In this document: piece by piece, positions 42,578 to 53,104 of the stretch
Position numbering within the stretch: position 1 is the stretch's first letter
How the letters are laid out: each line of letters begins with the position of its first letter
NCBI RefSeq assembly: GCF_001182745.1
Contig: NZ_LN868939.1
Coordinates: 682,001 to 746,000 of the forward strand
DNA from: Nocardia farcinica
Lineage (GTDB): Bacteria; Actinomycetota; Actinomycetes; Mycobacteriales; Mycobacteriaceae
Reading direction: 5' to 3'
Length of the DNA: 64,000 nt
Notes under the pieces: generated by a model
What the model saw: only the letters and a program-made list of their open reading frames with translations
Databases searched by the model: none
What the model was told of the DNA's origin: nothing
Translations under genes and position numbers: made by a program

Positions 42578-45500
42578 TCAGGGCGCGGCGTCGAAACGCA
42601 GGTCGGCGATGGCCGACTGGAATTGATTGCCCGTGTTGCCCAGGCCGGTGATCCACACCAGCACATAGCGGGCGGATTGATCTGTGCTGACCGGAATTTC
42701 GGTCACACCCGCACCGAGCTGGGCGGTGCCGATCAGCTGCGTCTGATCCAACGTCGGCGAATTCGTCGGCGAGGTGCGAATTTCCACCGAAGTACCCGGC
42801 GTCGGCGAATTGATCGACACGTTCGTCAGTTTCGCCGGGCTCGGCAGCGTGGCCATCAGGCCGACCCCCTTCTTGAGGGCCGGGAACTGCTGGAAGTACT
42901 GATCGGTGCGCCACACCGTCGCGGGGTCGTTGTCCAGCACCGCGTTCACCGAGTTCACCCCGTCCGGTGTGCCCTGCGGGGAGAAGACCGTGACACCGGT
43001 CACCGGCACCGGGACACCACCGGCCACCGGGTTGTTCGGCACCGCGCCGGGCGCGGCGGGGGTGGGCGCCGGGGTGCTGTTGGTGGTCAGGCCGATGTTG
43101 CGCTGCTCGTCCAGCGGTGCGTCGGAGGCGCCGGGGGCGAAGATGCTCACCAGCCACCAGATCACCACGCCGACGACCAGCGCCGCCAGCACACCGAGGC
43201 CGACCATCACCCAGACCATGCGCTGCGAACGTTCCCGTTCCTGCGCCAGCAATTCCGGGTCGGCCAGCGAATCGTCGCCGGGCGGCTGGGCACGCTGCCC
43301 GAGCCGCAGCACCGGGATGAAATCGGTCTTCTGATCCACCACCGACGCCTGCTCGAGCACGTGCTGCACGGTGGCGGCGGTACGGACACCCTTGTTCGAC
43401 TCGAGCGAGCGCACCGCGACCGCCGAGATCTCGAACGGCACCTCGGGCCGGATCTGGCGCGGCTCCACCGGCGTGCCGTCCGGGCCGAAGTCGGCCAGGC
43501 GCAGTCCGCCGACCGTCGCGGCGCTGCCGCTCACCCCACCCGGCCGGATCGGCCAGCGCGCGGTGATCAGGGCGTACAGCATCGCACCGAGACCGCGCAC
43601 GTCGGACTGGGCGTCGGAGTCGGCGAGTGTGCCGGGGAAGGCGAGCACCGCGTCACCGGACGCGCTGATGCGGATCCGGTCGGGGTGATCGATCGAGAGC
43701 GAGCCGCCGCCGCGATGGGCCAGTTCCGCGGCCGAGGCCAAGGCGCGGATCGCGCGCGCGGCGCCGATCGGCGACGGCACGGTCTCGGCCATCTCGCGCA
43801 GTGAGCGGCCCGGCGTCCATTCGGCGACCACGATGCCGCCGGAGCTGCCGCGCACCACGTCGAGGACACGGGCCAGGCCGGGCGAATTGATGCGGCCGAG
43901 CCGCAGCGTGCGCGACAGGATCGCCTGCGGGCCGTCGTGGCCGGAGTTGTCGCCGGCCTTCTGGTCGGCGTCGACGAAGGTGAGCGCCACCTCGCGGTCG
44001 AGCTTGATGTCGAGCGCCTGCCAGAACTTCAGCCCGCGGGCGCCACCGTGGCTGGCCAGCAGGCGGTACCGGCCGCCGGCCACCGAGGCGCCGGGGATCA
44101 GCTTCGGACCGCGCGGCACGCGCCGGGTGGGATCCTCGGCGGCGGGCGGGGGCACCTGCCGCGGCGGGATCGGGATCATGCCGGTGTCGTACATCGGATC
44201 GCGCGGGGGCGCGTGGCGATCCTCGCGCGGACCCGGCGCGGGCTCGGCTGCGGCGGCACCGGTTTCGTGCCCGGCTTCCGACGGCTTCTCCGCGGCGGGC
44301 GGTTTGTCGGTCGACACGCCGGCCGCCGGCGTCGCAGAAGAATCGGCGGCTGGGACGCCGCCCACCGCCGCGTCGTCGCTCACCCTCATTCCTCCTTCGC
44401 CAAGATTGGTCGCTTCGCCCTGATACGCCGAACTGCCGGCGAACTCGCCACTTGTGCTCTTCTGCCGAACAGGGTACGGGAACTGAACTCGGCCGGTGGC
44501 GTCAACAGCTTCGGGGCGGATCACGGGCAGCACCATCGTCTGGGCATCCATGACCGGGTCGAAGCCGGAGTACATGTAATGATCGGGCCTGCGCAGGACC
44601 TGGGTCGCATATTCCTCCTCGACCGGGCCGTCGAGATCGAGATCGGGCGCCGGCGGGGTGATCCCGAGCCGGCGCGAGATCGCGACGGTGATCGCGACGA
44701 TCTCCGGAATGCCCGCCAGCCGCATCAGCCCGAACGCGACGGCGAACAGCACGATGCCGTCGATGGCGACGCGGATCAGCGAGCCGGGCCCGCCGAGCGA
44801 GTCCGACAGCCGGTTCAGCCCGAGCACGATGTCGACGATCAGCATGACCGCGCCCGCGGCGACCGAGGACAGCACCACCCGCGTCACGGTCCGGCCGACG
44901 TTCGCCATCCGCAGATCGCCCAGGCTGCGGTGCAGCAGGTATCCGCCGATGCACGCGCCGACGGCGAAGCTCACGCCGTTGACGACGCCGAGGACGATGA
45001 CCACCTGCTCGTCGGATCCCGCGAGGTAGGGGGCGAGCGCCGAGAGCACGATCTTCACGCCGGTGATGCCGAGGATGATCCAGGTCGGCGTCCACGCCTG
45101 CTCCCTGGCGTAGAACACCCGCAGGTGGATCAGCACCAGCGCGTACGGGATCAACGAGAAGGCCGACCAGCTCAGCGCGTGACCGAGCCGCTCGGCGTCG
45201 CCGGAGAACCGCGCGTAGCCGAACAGCGCCTCGCCCACCTGGGGGCCCGCCAGCGTGAAGAACGTGACGACCGGGACCAGCGCGATCATGGTCAGGCGGG
45301 TGGCCACCGACAGGTCGTCCACCACCGCGGGCGTGTCGTCGGCGGCGGCGTTGCGGCTGAGCCGGGGCATGATCGCGGTCAGCAAGGTGACGCCGAGGAC
45401 GCCGTAGGGCAGCTGCAGCAGCAGCCAGGTGTAGGAGTAGATCGCCGGACCGGCCTGGTCGGCCTGCGAGGACACATGGTTGGCGAAGATGAGGCCGATC

Positions 45501-47272
45501 TGGCTGATCAGCACGTACAGGATGATGGCCGCGCCCATGGTGCCGAACTGCTTGAGGCGGTCGTCCACACCCCACAGCGGCCGCAGGTCGATGCCCTCGC
45601 GACGGATCGCGGGCAGCAGCACCAGCGCCTGGGTCACCACACCCAGCGTGACACCCACACCGAGGACCAGCAGTTTCGGATCGCTCATCCGTACCGGGTC
45701 CAGCGTGATCTCGCCGGGGGTCAACGCGTAGGTCGCCAGCACCACGAGCACGACCACGTTGTTCAGCACCGGTGCCCACGCGCCCGGCTTGAAGTTCTGC
45801 CGGGTGTTCAACACCGCCGTGAACAGCGCCGACATGCCGTAGAAGAGGATCGCGGGCACCAGCAGGAAGGTCAGGGCGGTGGTGAGCGCGGTGTCCACCT
45901 GGCCGTCGGCGTCGACGAAGACGCGACTGGCCAGGATCGGCGCGGCGGCCGTGGTCAGCACCGTCGCGGTGGCCAGGACCACGAACGCCGCGGTGACCAG
46001 TCGCCGGACGAAGGCGGCGCCGCCGTCCGGGTCCTCCTGCTCCGCGCGCACCAGCGTCGGCACCACGATGGCGGTGAGCACCGCGCCGAGCACCAACTCG
46101 GCGATCATGTTCGGGATCAGGCTCGCCGAGGTGAACGCACTGGCGATCTGGGGGCCGAGCACGGCCGCCAGCATCAACACCTTGGCGAAGCCGGTGATCC
46201 GGCTGACCAGGGTCGCGATGGCGATCGATCCCGAGTCGCGCAGCAGCCGCGCCGCGGCGCTCTGCTTGGGCTGCTCGGCCGACTCCTCGGGCTCGGTTTC
46301 CCATTCCTGCGTGCTCGGCCGGGCGTCGCGAGGTCGCGGCGGTGGCACCACCCGGCTCGCGCCGACGGGTTTACCGGCCGCCGCGGGCACCGGCTCGGGA
46401 ATCCGCTCCGGAGCGGCGACCGGCCGCGCGCCGTGCGCGGGCGTCGGGAACGGCCTGCCCGGTGGCGGGGTGCGGTCGGGGCGCTGCGGCGGGATCCGGG
46501 TGGGCTGCGCGGGACGCGGTGCCTCGGGCGGCAGCGGTGGCACGGGGCGCTGACCGTGGCCCGGGGTGGGCGTCGGGGCGCCGCGACGGGGTGCCGGTCC
46601 GCCGGGCGGCACGGGGCCACGCCGGGGCGAAGCGTCGTCGGGTGCGGACGGATAGCCCGGTGCCGGGCCGGGGGTCCGCTGTCGGCCGGGCGGCTGATCG
46701 GACGCGGGTGGTACCGGCGGCCTGCCGGGTGCGGGGACGCGCCCCGGCGCGTCGGGGGCGAAGCCCGCTGCGGGTGGCGCGACGCGCTCGGCGCCGGGCC
46801 GCTGACCCGGCGCGTGGCCGGGACCGAAGTCCTGGCCCGCGGCCGGTCGCCCGTGCCCGGGCTGGGGACCAGGAGCAGGCACCGGGCCGGGAGCGTGGCC
46901 GGGGTGACGAGGGTTTCCGCCCGGCACGGGTGCGCGCCCGGGCGTCGGCTCGGGTCCGGTAGGGCGGCCCGGCGCTGCTCCACTGCGGGGCGGCACGGGT
47001 CGTCCCTCCGGTGCGCGCTGGGTGGGCAGCGGACCCGAGGGCGGGGGCATCGGCGCGGTGGGCGGACCCATGCGACGGCCCGGCGGCACCTGCGGACGGC
47101 TGACCTGAGGAATTCGCGGTGGTCCGCCTTGGGGATCGGGACGGTTCATCCCCGGCTCCTCCTGCGGTCCGCGCCCGCGTTCCCAGGGCGCGGACGGCGC
47201 CCGGCGGACCGGGGGCATCTCGGGCCGGTCGTCGGGTCCTGGCCGATGAGCGGAGAGATCATCGTCGCTCAT
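42578..47272 (-). CDS. murJ: Lipid II flippase MurJ fused to a pseudokinase and C-terminal sensor-like domain
   Basis: Very large protein of 1564 aa. Residues 1 to about 335 are a Pro/Gly/Arg-rich disordered head. About 340-870 is the 14-helix MurJ (MviN) transporter, starting at LLRDSGSIAIATLVSRITGF, which flips lipid II. About 1055-1240 is a kinase fold (RYRLLASHGGARGLKFWQAL) without HRD or DFG, so a pseudokinase. A helix at about 1352-1376 leads to an outer discoidin/galactose-binding-like domain (1430-1564). M. tuberculosis MviN has the same plan; there PknB phosphorylates the pseudokinase and FhaA binds it. AGGAGG precedes two ATGs; the second fits better. Confidence 0.95.
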   Translation of the reverse strand: MSDDDLSAHRPGPDDRPEMPPVRRAPSAPWERGRGPQEEPGMNRPDPQGGPPRIPQVSRPQVPPGRRMGPPTAPMPPPSGPLPTQRAPEGRPVPPRSGAAPGRPTGPEPTPGRAPVPGGNPRHPGHAPGPVPAPGPQPGHGRPAAGQDFGPGHAPGQRPGAERVAPPAAGFAPDAPGRVPAPGRPPVPPASDQPPGRQRTPGPAPGYPSAPDDASPRRGPVPPGGPAPRRGAPTPTPGHGQRPVPPLPPEAPRPAQPTRIPPQRPDRTPPPGRPFPTPAHGARPVAAPERIPEPVPAAAGKPVGASRVVPPPRPRDARPSTQEWETEPEESAEQPKQSAAARLLRDSGSIAIATLVSRITGFAKVLMLAAVLGPQIASAFTSASLIPNMIAELVLGAVLTAIVVPTLVRAEQEDPDGGAAFVRRLVTAAFVVLATATVLTTAAAPILASRVFVDADGQVDTALTTALTFLLVPAILFYGMSALFTAVLNTRQNFKPGAWAPVLNNVVVLVVLATYALTPGEITLDPVRMSDPKLLVLGVGVTLGVVTQALVLLPAIRREGIDLRPLWGVDDRLKQFGTMGAAIILYVLISQIGLIFANHVSSQADQAGPAIYSYTWLLLQLPYGVLGVTLLTAIMPRLSRNAAADDTPAVVDDLSVATRLTMIALVPVVTFFTLAGPQVGEALFGYARFSGDAERLGHALSWSAFSLIPYALVLIHLRVFYAREQAWTPTWIILGITGVKIVLSALAPYLAGSDEQVVIVLGVVNGVSFAVGACIGGYLLHRSLGDLRMANVGRTVTRVVLSSVAAGAVMLIVDIVLGLNRLSDSLGGPGSLIRVAIDGIVLFAVAFGLMRLAGIPEIVAITVAISRRLGITPPAPDLDLDGPVEEEYATQVLRRPDHYMYSGFDPVMDAQTMVLPVIRPEAVDATGRVQFPYPVRQKSTSGEFAGSSAYQGEATNLGEGGMRVSDDAAVGGVPAADSSATPAAGVSTDKPPAAEKPSEAGHETGAAAAEPAPGPREDRHAPPRDPMYDTGMIPIPPRQVPPPAAEDPTRRVPRGPKLIPGASVAGGRYRLLASHGGARGLKFWQALDIKLDREVALTFVDADQKAGDNSGHDGPQAILSRTLRLGRINSPGLARVLDVVRGSSGGIVVAEWTPGRSLREMAETVPSPIGAARAIRALASAAELAHRGGGSLSIDHPDRIRISASGDAVLAFPGTLADSDAQSDVRGLGAMLYALITARWPIRPGGVSGSAATVGGLRLADFGPDGTPVEPRQIRPEVPFEISAVAVRSLESNKGVRTAATVQHVLEQASVVDQKTDFIPVLRLGQRAQPPGDDSLADPELLAQERERSQRMVWVMVGLGVLAALVVGVVIWWLVSIFAPGASDAPLDEQRNIGLTTNSTPAPTPAAPGAVPNNPVAGGVPVPVTGVTVFSPQGTPDGVNSVNAVLDNDPATVWRTDQYFQQFPALKKGVGLMATLPSPAKLTNVSINSPTPGTSVEIRTSPTNSPTLDQTQLIGTAQLGAGVTEIPVSTDQSARYVLVWITGLGNTGNQFQSAIADLRFDAAP

Positions 47273-47458
47273 CATGCCTCCTGTGTCGTACCGGACCCGC
47301 GCCCCGGCCTGCCGGAACGGCGTTTCGCCCACCGGGCTCCCCCGCAGGCCTCCGCCGCACGGACCGATGCGGGCGCGACCGTGACGCCGCTGCCGCTGCC
47401 GGCCCGTGCTCGTCTGCCCCTCGATTGTCCCCCACCGGGCACACCGGACGAGCCCCGG

Positions 47459-50023
47459 TCACTCGTTCCCCGCGTGCTCCGCGCTCAGCAGCTGTTTGCG
47501 CGCGCGCCGGTAGCGGCCGAGCCGACGTCGCGCGACGGCGTCGAAACCCTCGTCGGCCGGATCGGGCTTGCCCCGGAACCGGTGCCACAACCGGCGCCCG
47601 GCCAACAGGAACAGCAGCAATCCGGCACATGCGGTCATTATCGCCAGTGTCTGGCCGTAGGCGTTCGAGCGCACCGACACCGACGTCGACTCCCCGAGCA
47701 GCACACCGTCGGCGGTCGTCATCGAGATCGGGATCACCAGTTTGCGGCTGTCGTTCACCTGGGTCGGCACCCGGAACGAGCGGGTGCCCTTGGGCGGCAG
47801 CTGCTGTTCGCCCAGGTCGGTGATCTCCGCACCGTCGGGCACCTCGATCCGGAACCGGATCCGGATGGCCACCGGCAGGTCGTTGCGGGCCACCAGCAGC
47901 AGCGGACTCTGCTCGGTCGCCAGCGTGTAGGCACCGCCCGGCGGCAGCACGGTCACCGAGCGGTACAGGTTGTCGACGGTGCGGGTGGTCTGGTCGAGCC
48001 TGCGCTGCGCCCAGGCGTCCGGCTGCCCGGAGTTACCGGTGCGGCGATCGGAGAGGCTCAGCACCCGCAGCAGGTCGTCGCGCAACGGTGTGACGAACTC
48101 GCGCGGGCTCGGCTGGATCTCGGGCACGTCGACCATCGACCGGAACAGATCGGTGATCCGGCGCCCCTGCTCGCGGATCGGTTCGACGAAACGGACCGGT
48201 GCGCCGTCCGTGGTGGCACGCGGCAGCAGATCCAGTTCGTAGGGTTCGGGATCCGGCGGCTGGGCGAGCAGATCGGTGAACGCCCGCGGCGTCGCCAGCC
48301 CGGCACGCATCAGCGACTCGACCTGACGCAGCAGCTCGGTCGCCTCGTCCGCGTTGACGCCCCACTGCTGGGGCGGCATCACCAGCAACGACCGCGGACC
48401 CGGCGCCTGCGGGTTCAGCGCGCGCCACGAGACCGCGCCGAGGGCGTCCTGCAGGCGGGCCGACCGGGAATCGTTGGTCACCTCGTACCGCACACCCGAC
48501 GGGGTGAACGACGGCGTCGGCGGATTGGACCCCACCGCGGCCAATGCCGTGGCCGACCAGATGTCGAACGTCGCCACCCGCAGCGCGGGATCGGGCGCGG
48601 CGGCGGGCGGCTCGGCGGGAGCGCCCGCCACCACCGACGTGGCACCCGCGGGCGCGGGTTCGGACGCCGGCGCGCCGTGCTCGGGCGCCTGCGGAGCGGT
48701 CACCTCCGGCAACCGCACCAGCGCCGGCGCGGGCGCGGTGTCGGGCGCGGTCGTCTCGCCGTCGGCGTAATACCCCTCGTCCAGATCGGCGGAGGCGCCC
48801 ACCGTGCCCAGCGGCGCGGTCGCCGAATCGGCCAGCACCGCGGTGGCGAAACCGTGCCGGCGCAGGAGCATTCCGGCCGCGGTGTCGATCGTCCCGGCAT
48901 CGGGCAGGCTCACCCCGCGCACCGAGCGCACCCCGAGCACCGAATCCACGATCTCCGCCGGGGCGTCCAGGGCGCGCGCGGACAGCTCCGGGTCGTTCAC
49001 CGCGGCCAGCGCCGTGACATCCACCTGACCGAACGGCAGCGCCACCGTGCACAGCGAGGGCGCGATCGCGCGCAGCCGGTCCAGCCACGCCGTGGCCTGC
49101 TCCGCGCCGGTGCCCTCCCTGGTCGCGCCGTCCGGATCCGACGGGCTGGCCAGCACCCGGTAGCCGTTCGTCATCGCCTGCACCGTCACCAGCAGATCGG
49201 GATCGACGGCCAGGCAGATCGACGACGCCAGCTCCCGGTTGCGCGTCGGGCCCGAACCCAACACGGCCTCCAGCGAGCCGAGCAGCTGGTCCAGCCTGCC
49301 GCCCTTGCCGAGCGAGGCCGCCAGCTCGTCGTCGGTGAGCTCGACCTGCCCGTCCACCGAACCCGGCGCGCCCGCGACCAGCCGGGGCCGATCCGCCAAC
49401 GGCCACAGCATCGTGGTGGCCACCGGTGCGCCCGCGGGCGGCGGGACTGGCGGGTGCCCCTCGGTGGCGGTCTGCGGCAGGCTCAGCACCGGCAGCAGGA
49501 ACCGGGCGTCGTCCAGCCTGGCCTGGCCGCCGTAGGCGGGCACCCCGTTGACGTTCAACAACACCGGGTACACCCCGGGCTCGGTGATCTGCAGCGAGGC
49601 CGCCGCATCCGAACGCAGCGGCAACGTCACCGTGAACTGGCGCCGCTGCCCCGGATTCAACTGCGACACCACGTCCTCGAACGGACCCGCGATCTCGTAG
49701 TTCACCTGATCCAGCTGCAACGCCGACCGCAACTCCGACGGCGCGGACACCGCGGCCGCGCGCTGTAGGCGCACACTGACGTCCTCCACCACGCGGTCAC
49801 CGATGTTGGTGACCGTTCCCGCCACCGTCAGCACCGGATCCGACGAGGCCGTCACCGTCGACGGTGTGACCGAATCCACCGACAGCTTCACGAACTTCGG
49901 CGCCGTCGTACTCGACCCGTTCGGCTGGGCCACCGCCTGCGGCGCGGGCGCCCCCGTCACCATCGCGACCGAACCCAGCAGAGTCAGGACCGCCACGAAG
50001 AACCGGAACAGCCCACGCGTCAT
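47459..50023 (-). CDS. DUF6049 family secreted/membrane protein (Rv3909 type)
   Basis: Protein of 854 aa with an N-terminal signal peptide ([23 protein letters not shown]), a long extracytoplasmic part with immunoglobulin-like stretches, and one membrane helix near residue 797-815, followed by a basic cytosolic tail. It always neighbours murJ in mycolata, and a role in envelope assembly is inferred. The start overlaps the Nudix gene stop by 4 bp (ATGA). Function unknown. Confidence 0.88.
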   Translation of the reverse strand: MTRGLFRFFVAVLTLLGSVAMVTGAPAPQAVAQPNGSSTTAPKFVKLSVDSVTPSTVTASSDPVLTVAGTVTNIGDRVVEDVSVRLQRAAAVSAPSELRSALQLDQVNYEIAGPFEDVVSQLNPGQRRQFTVTLPLRSDAAASLQITEPGVYPVLLNVNGVPAYGGQARLDDARFLLPVLSLPQTATEGHPPVPPPAGAPVATTMLWPLADRPRLVAGAPGSVDGQVELTDDELAASLGKGGRLDQLLGSLEAVLGSGPTRNRELASSICLAVDPDLLVTVQAMTNGYRVLASPSDPDGATREGTGAEQATAWLDRLRAIAPSLCTVALPFGQVDVTALAAVNDPELSARALDAPAEIVDSVLGVRSVRGVSLPDAGTIDTAAGMLLRRHGFATAVLADSATAPLGTVGASADLDEGYYADGETTAPDTAPAPALVRLPEVTAPQAPEHGAPASEPAPAGATSVVAGAPAEPPAAAPDPALRVATFDIWSATALAAVGSNPPTPSFTPSGVRYEVTNDSRSARLQDALGAVSWRALNPQAPGPRSLLVMPPQQWGVNADEATELLRQVESLMRAGLATPRAFTDLLAQPPDPEPYELDLLPRATTDGAPVRFVEPIREQGRRITDLFRSMVDVPEIQPSPREFVTPLRDDLLRVLSLSDRRTGNSGQPDAWAQRRLDQTTRTVDNLYRSVTVLPPGGAYTLATEQSPLLLVARNDLPVAIRIRFRIEVPDGAEITDLGEQQLPPKGTRSFRVPTQVNDSRKLVIPISMTTADGVLLGESTSVSVRSNAYGQTLAIMTACAGLLLFLLAGRRLWHRFRGKPDPADEGFDAVARRRLGRYRRARKQLLSAEHAGNE

Positions 50024-50556
50024 CGCTTACCGGTCTCCATCCGGTCGATCAGCCGATTCGCCACCTCGGCCAGCCGTCGCTCGTCCGCGTACGCCAACCG
50101 GGAATTCAACTCCGTCAACGGAACCCACGCCACCGACGTGACCTCCACATCCGCGTCGGACAACTCCCCACCGACCGAACGCAGCAGGAAATGATGCACG
50201 GTCTTGTGCACCCGGCGGCCCTCCGTGACGAACCAATAGTCGATACTGCCCAGCTCGGCCACCACGACCCCCTGGATGCCCGTCTCCTCGGCCACCTCAC
50301 GGATCGCGGTCTGCTCCGCCGTCTCCCCCTCCTCGATATGCCCCTTCGGCAACGACCACAGCAGGCGACCGCGACGATCGGTACGCCCGATCAGCGCCGC
50401 ACACCGCAGCTCGCTCGGGCCGTCCAACCCGTCGACCACCAGCCCCCCGGCCGACGTCTCCCGCACCGTGCGCATACGCGGCTTGGCCGCATCGGCCGCC
50501 GAACCGCGGCGCCGCGGCTGGCGGCGTCGACTGTTCGCGCGATCGGCCGGAGACAC
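50020..50556 (-). CDS. Nudix hydrolase (MutT4 type)
   Basis: Protein of 178 aa. The Nudix box [20 protein letters not shown] is complete and binds the metal for cleaving nucleoside diphosphate-linked compounds. The first 30 residues are basic and disordered. The orthologous place in M. tuberculosis holds mutT4 (Rv3908). It starts with GTG and is divergent from pcnA. Substrate is not certain. Confidence 0.88.
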   Translation of the reverse strand: MSPADRANSRRRQPRRRGSAADAAKPRMRTVRETSAGGLVVDGLDGPSELRCAALIGRTDRRGRLLWSLPKGHIEEGETAEQTAIREVAEETGIQGVVVAELGSIDYWFVTEGRRVHKTVHHFLLRSVGGELSDADVEVTSVAWVPLTELNSRLAYADERRLAEVANRLIDRMETGKR

Positions 50557-50714
50557 CTGGCAAGCTTACTGTGTTGGATTGCCGCTCCTTCGTCGCGGCG
50601 GGTCGGGGCCCCCTTGTGTCTCCCGGGTGTGGGGCCGTGGGGACGGGGTGTGGTGGGGGGTCGGCCTCTATATACAGTTCCGTTGTGGTTTCGCCCGAGT
50701 CCGAGGATGTTGTC

Positions 50715-52172
50715 GTGTCCGATACAGCTCCGCTTCCCTCCGAGGATCGGCGTACGCGGTTGCTTGCTTCGGCGGCGGTGACCCTCGGGGCGCTTGCCGA
50801 CGTGCTCACCCCGCTCGGTGGGTTGTTCGCGGCGCGCGGGCACGAGTTGTACCTGGTGGGCGGCAGTGTGCGGGACGCGGTGCTCGGACGGTTGGGCACC
50901 GATCTGGATTTCACCACCGACGCGCGGCCCGAGCAGGTGCTCGAGATCATGCGCGGGTGGGCCGACCATGTATGGGACACCGGGGGCCTGGCCTTCGGCA
51001 CGGTGAGCGCCGCCAAGGCGGGGCAGCAGCTCGAGATCACCACCTTCCGCAGCGACACCTACGACCGGGTCTCGCGGAACCCGGAGGTGACCTTCGGCGA
51101 CACGCTCGAGGGTGATCTGGTGCGCCGGGACTTCACCGTCAACGCGATGGCGGTGCGCATCGCGGCCGACGGTTCGCTGGAGTTCGTCGACCCGCTCGGC
51201 GGAATGGACGCCCTGCTGGCGGGGGTGCTGGACACCCCGGCCTCGCCGGAGGACTCCTTCGACGACGATCCGCTGCGGATGCTGCGGGCGGCGCGGTTCG
51301 TCTCGCAACTCGGCTTCGAGCTCGCCCCGCGGGTGCGGGCGGCGATCGGCCGGATGGCCGAGCAGATCGACCGGATCACCGCCGAGCGGGTGCGGGTCGA
51401 ACTCGACAAGCTCATCGCCGGCGACCACCCGATCGACGGCATCGACATCATGTGCGAGACGGGCCTGGCCCAGCGGGTGCTGCCGGAGGTGCCCGCCATG
51501 AAGCTCGAGATCGACGAGCACCACCAGCACAAGGATGTGTACCGGCATTCGCTGACCGTGCTCGAGCAGGCCATCGACCTCGAGGACGGCGACCCCGACC
51601 TGGTGCTGCGCTGGGCGGCGCTGCTGCACGACATCGGCAAGCCCGACACCAAGCGCAACGAGCCAGGCGGCGGCGTCAGCTTCCACCACCACGAGGTGGT
51701 CGGCGCGAAGATGGTGCGCAAACGGATGCGCGCGCTGAAGTACCCGAAACAGTTCACCGAGGACGTGGCCCGCCTGGTGTTCCTGCACCTGCGCTTCCAC
51801 GGCTACGGCAAGGGCCAGTGGACCGATTCGGCGGTGCGGCGCTACGTCACCGACGCCGGTGACCTGCTGCCCCGCCTGCACAAGCTGGTGCGCGCCGACT
51901 GCACCACCCGCAACAAGCGCCGCGCCAGTGCGCTGCAGGCCACCTACGACGAGCTGGAGGAGCGCATCGCGCGGCTCCAGCAGGAGGAGGACCTGGCCAA
52001 GGTCCGGCCCGACCTGGACGGCAACGCCATCATGGAGCTGCTCGGCCTGCCGCCGGGGCCCGAGGTCGGCCGCGCCTGGCGGTACCTGAAGGAACTGCGC
52101 TTGGACCGTGGTCCGCTCACCCGCGAGGAGGCCGAGGCCGCCCTGGTGGAGTGGTGGAAGAGCCAGAGCTGA
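50715..52172 (+). CDS. pcnA: CCA tRNA nucleotidyltransferase
   Basis: Adds or repairs the 3' CCA of tRNAs; needed here because tRNA-Ile lacks an encoded CCA. Protein of 485 aa with the nucleotidyltransferase motif LVGGSVRDAVLG and catalytic DLDFTTDARP, the RRDFTVNAMA segment, and a C-terminal HD domain (HQHKDVYRHSL, LLHDIGKPDT). I use the GTG with GAGG upstream; open codons further left lack a site. It ends 3 bp before the convergent gene. Confidence 0.95.
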   Translation: MSDTAPLPSEDRRTRLLASAAVTLGALADVLTPLGGLFAARGHELYLVGGSVRDAVLGRLGTDLDFTTDARPEQVLEIMRGWADHVWDTGGLAFGTVSAAKAGQQLEITTFRSDTYDRVSRNPEVTFGDTLEGDLVRRDFTVNAMAVRIAADGSLEFVDPLGGMDALLAGVLDTPASPEDSFDDDPLRMLRAARFVSQLGFELAPRVRAAIGRMAEQIDRITAERVRVELDKLIAGDHPIDGIDIMCETGLAQRVLPEVPAMKLEIDEHHQHKDVYRHSLTVLEQAIDLEDGDPDLVLRWAALLHDIGKPDTKRNEPGGGVSFHHHEVVGAKMVRKRMRALKYPKQFTEDVARLVFLHLRFHGYGKGQWTDSAVRRYVTDAGDLLPRLHKLVRADCTTRNKRRASALQATYDELEERIARLQQEEDLAKVRPDLDGNAIMELLGLPPGPEVGRAWRYLKELRLDRGPLTREEAEAALVEWWKSQS

Positions 52173-52175
52173 CGC

Positions 52176-52991
52176 TCAGAAGACGATCAGCGTGGTGCCC
52201 GCCACCACGGCGTCGCGGATCTGCGCGAGGTCGAACGAGGCCGTCGTCTCCGGCAGTTCCAGCTCGAACCGCACCAGGTCGCCGTCCAGGGCCGCACGCA
52301 CGATGCGCAGGTCACGCGGGAGATCGCGCAGCGGCAGCACCGGCGGGTCCACCAGGCGCCGCGGCAGCGGGATGCCGCGCCAGCGGGCCCGCCGCACCCG
52401 TAGCGTCAACCGGTTGTCGGTGACCGCGCCGTCCACCAGGGCGGTCAGCGCGTGCCGCCGATGACGTGCCCGCACGTCACCCTCGGCGGTCACCTCGAGG
52501 TGCCAGGCCAGCGGCAGCGTGTTCAACCAGGCCACCAGCGCGGCGAGGGTCACGGTCCCGGACACCTCGAGCCGGGCGGTGCGCACCCGGCTCGGTACGC
52601 CCGGGATCAGCCGCACACCGTGCGCGATGACGGTCACCGTCTCGAGCGGGTGGTCGTCCCAGCGCAGCCGGGACAGCACCGTCTTGGTCTGGAAATGCGC
52701 GCCGCGCCTGCGCACCTTCAACACCTGCAGGGTCGCGTGCAGTTCGTGACCGACCAGCGTCACGGTGATCTCCTGGCCGCCGAACCGGCTCAGGATGCCC
52801 TCGCTGAGCACCGTCATCAGCACATCGGGCAGCAGCGCGGTGACCGTGCCCGACCCCAGGTCGACCACCGGGTCCATCCACGCGGCGGTGGTGGTGAGCC
52901 ACTGCTCCAGCCAGGACTGCTCGAACAGCCGCCTGCCGATATCGATGGCCCGCAACGGAGACCATGACGTCGGATCGAAATACGCGGCCAT
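52176..52991 (-). CDS. Hypothetical protein with LmeA/DUF2993-like features
   Basis: Protein of 271 aa, beta-rich, with alternating hydrophobic strands and the pattern DVLMTVLSEGILSRFGGQEITVTLVGHELHATLQVLKV resembling actinobacterial phospholipid-binding LmeA-type domains; this resemblance is loose. No signal peptide is obvious. It is convergent with pcnA and divergent from pxpA. An in-frame upstream extension has no ribosome site. Confidence 0.65.
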   Translation of the reverse strand: MAAYFDPTSWSPLRAIDIGRRLFEQSWLEQWLTTTAAWMDPVVDLGSGTVTALLPDVLMTVLSEGILSRFGGQEITVTLVGHELHATLQVLKVRRRGAHFQTKTVLSRLRWDDHPLETVTVIAHGVRLIPGVPSRVRTARLEVSGTVTLAALVAWLNTLPLAWHLEVTAEGDVRARHRRHALTALVDGAVTDNRLTLRVRRARWRGIPLPRRLVDPPVLPLRDLPRDLRIVRAALDGDLVRFELELPETTASFDLAQIRDAVVAGTTLIVF

Positions 52992-53104
52992 GACCGTTCC
53001 GAGCGTACTGGATCGGGGTACCGGTCCGCGCGTACCGGATTGGCCGGCGGGCACCGGCCGACGACAATGGAACCGCACGCGCCGCAGCGACGGGAGGAGT
53101 CACG

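Noticed and set aside
43937..49768. Plus-strand frame of 1943 codons opposite murJ and the DUF6049 gene
   Set aside because: Antisense shadow. The minus-strand genes have signal peptides, helices and conserved domains; this frame has none.
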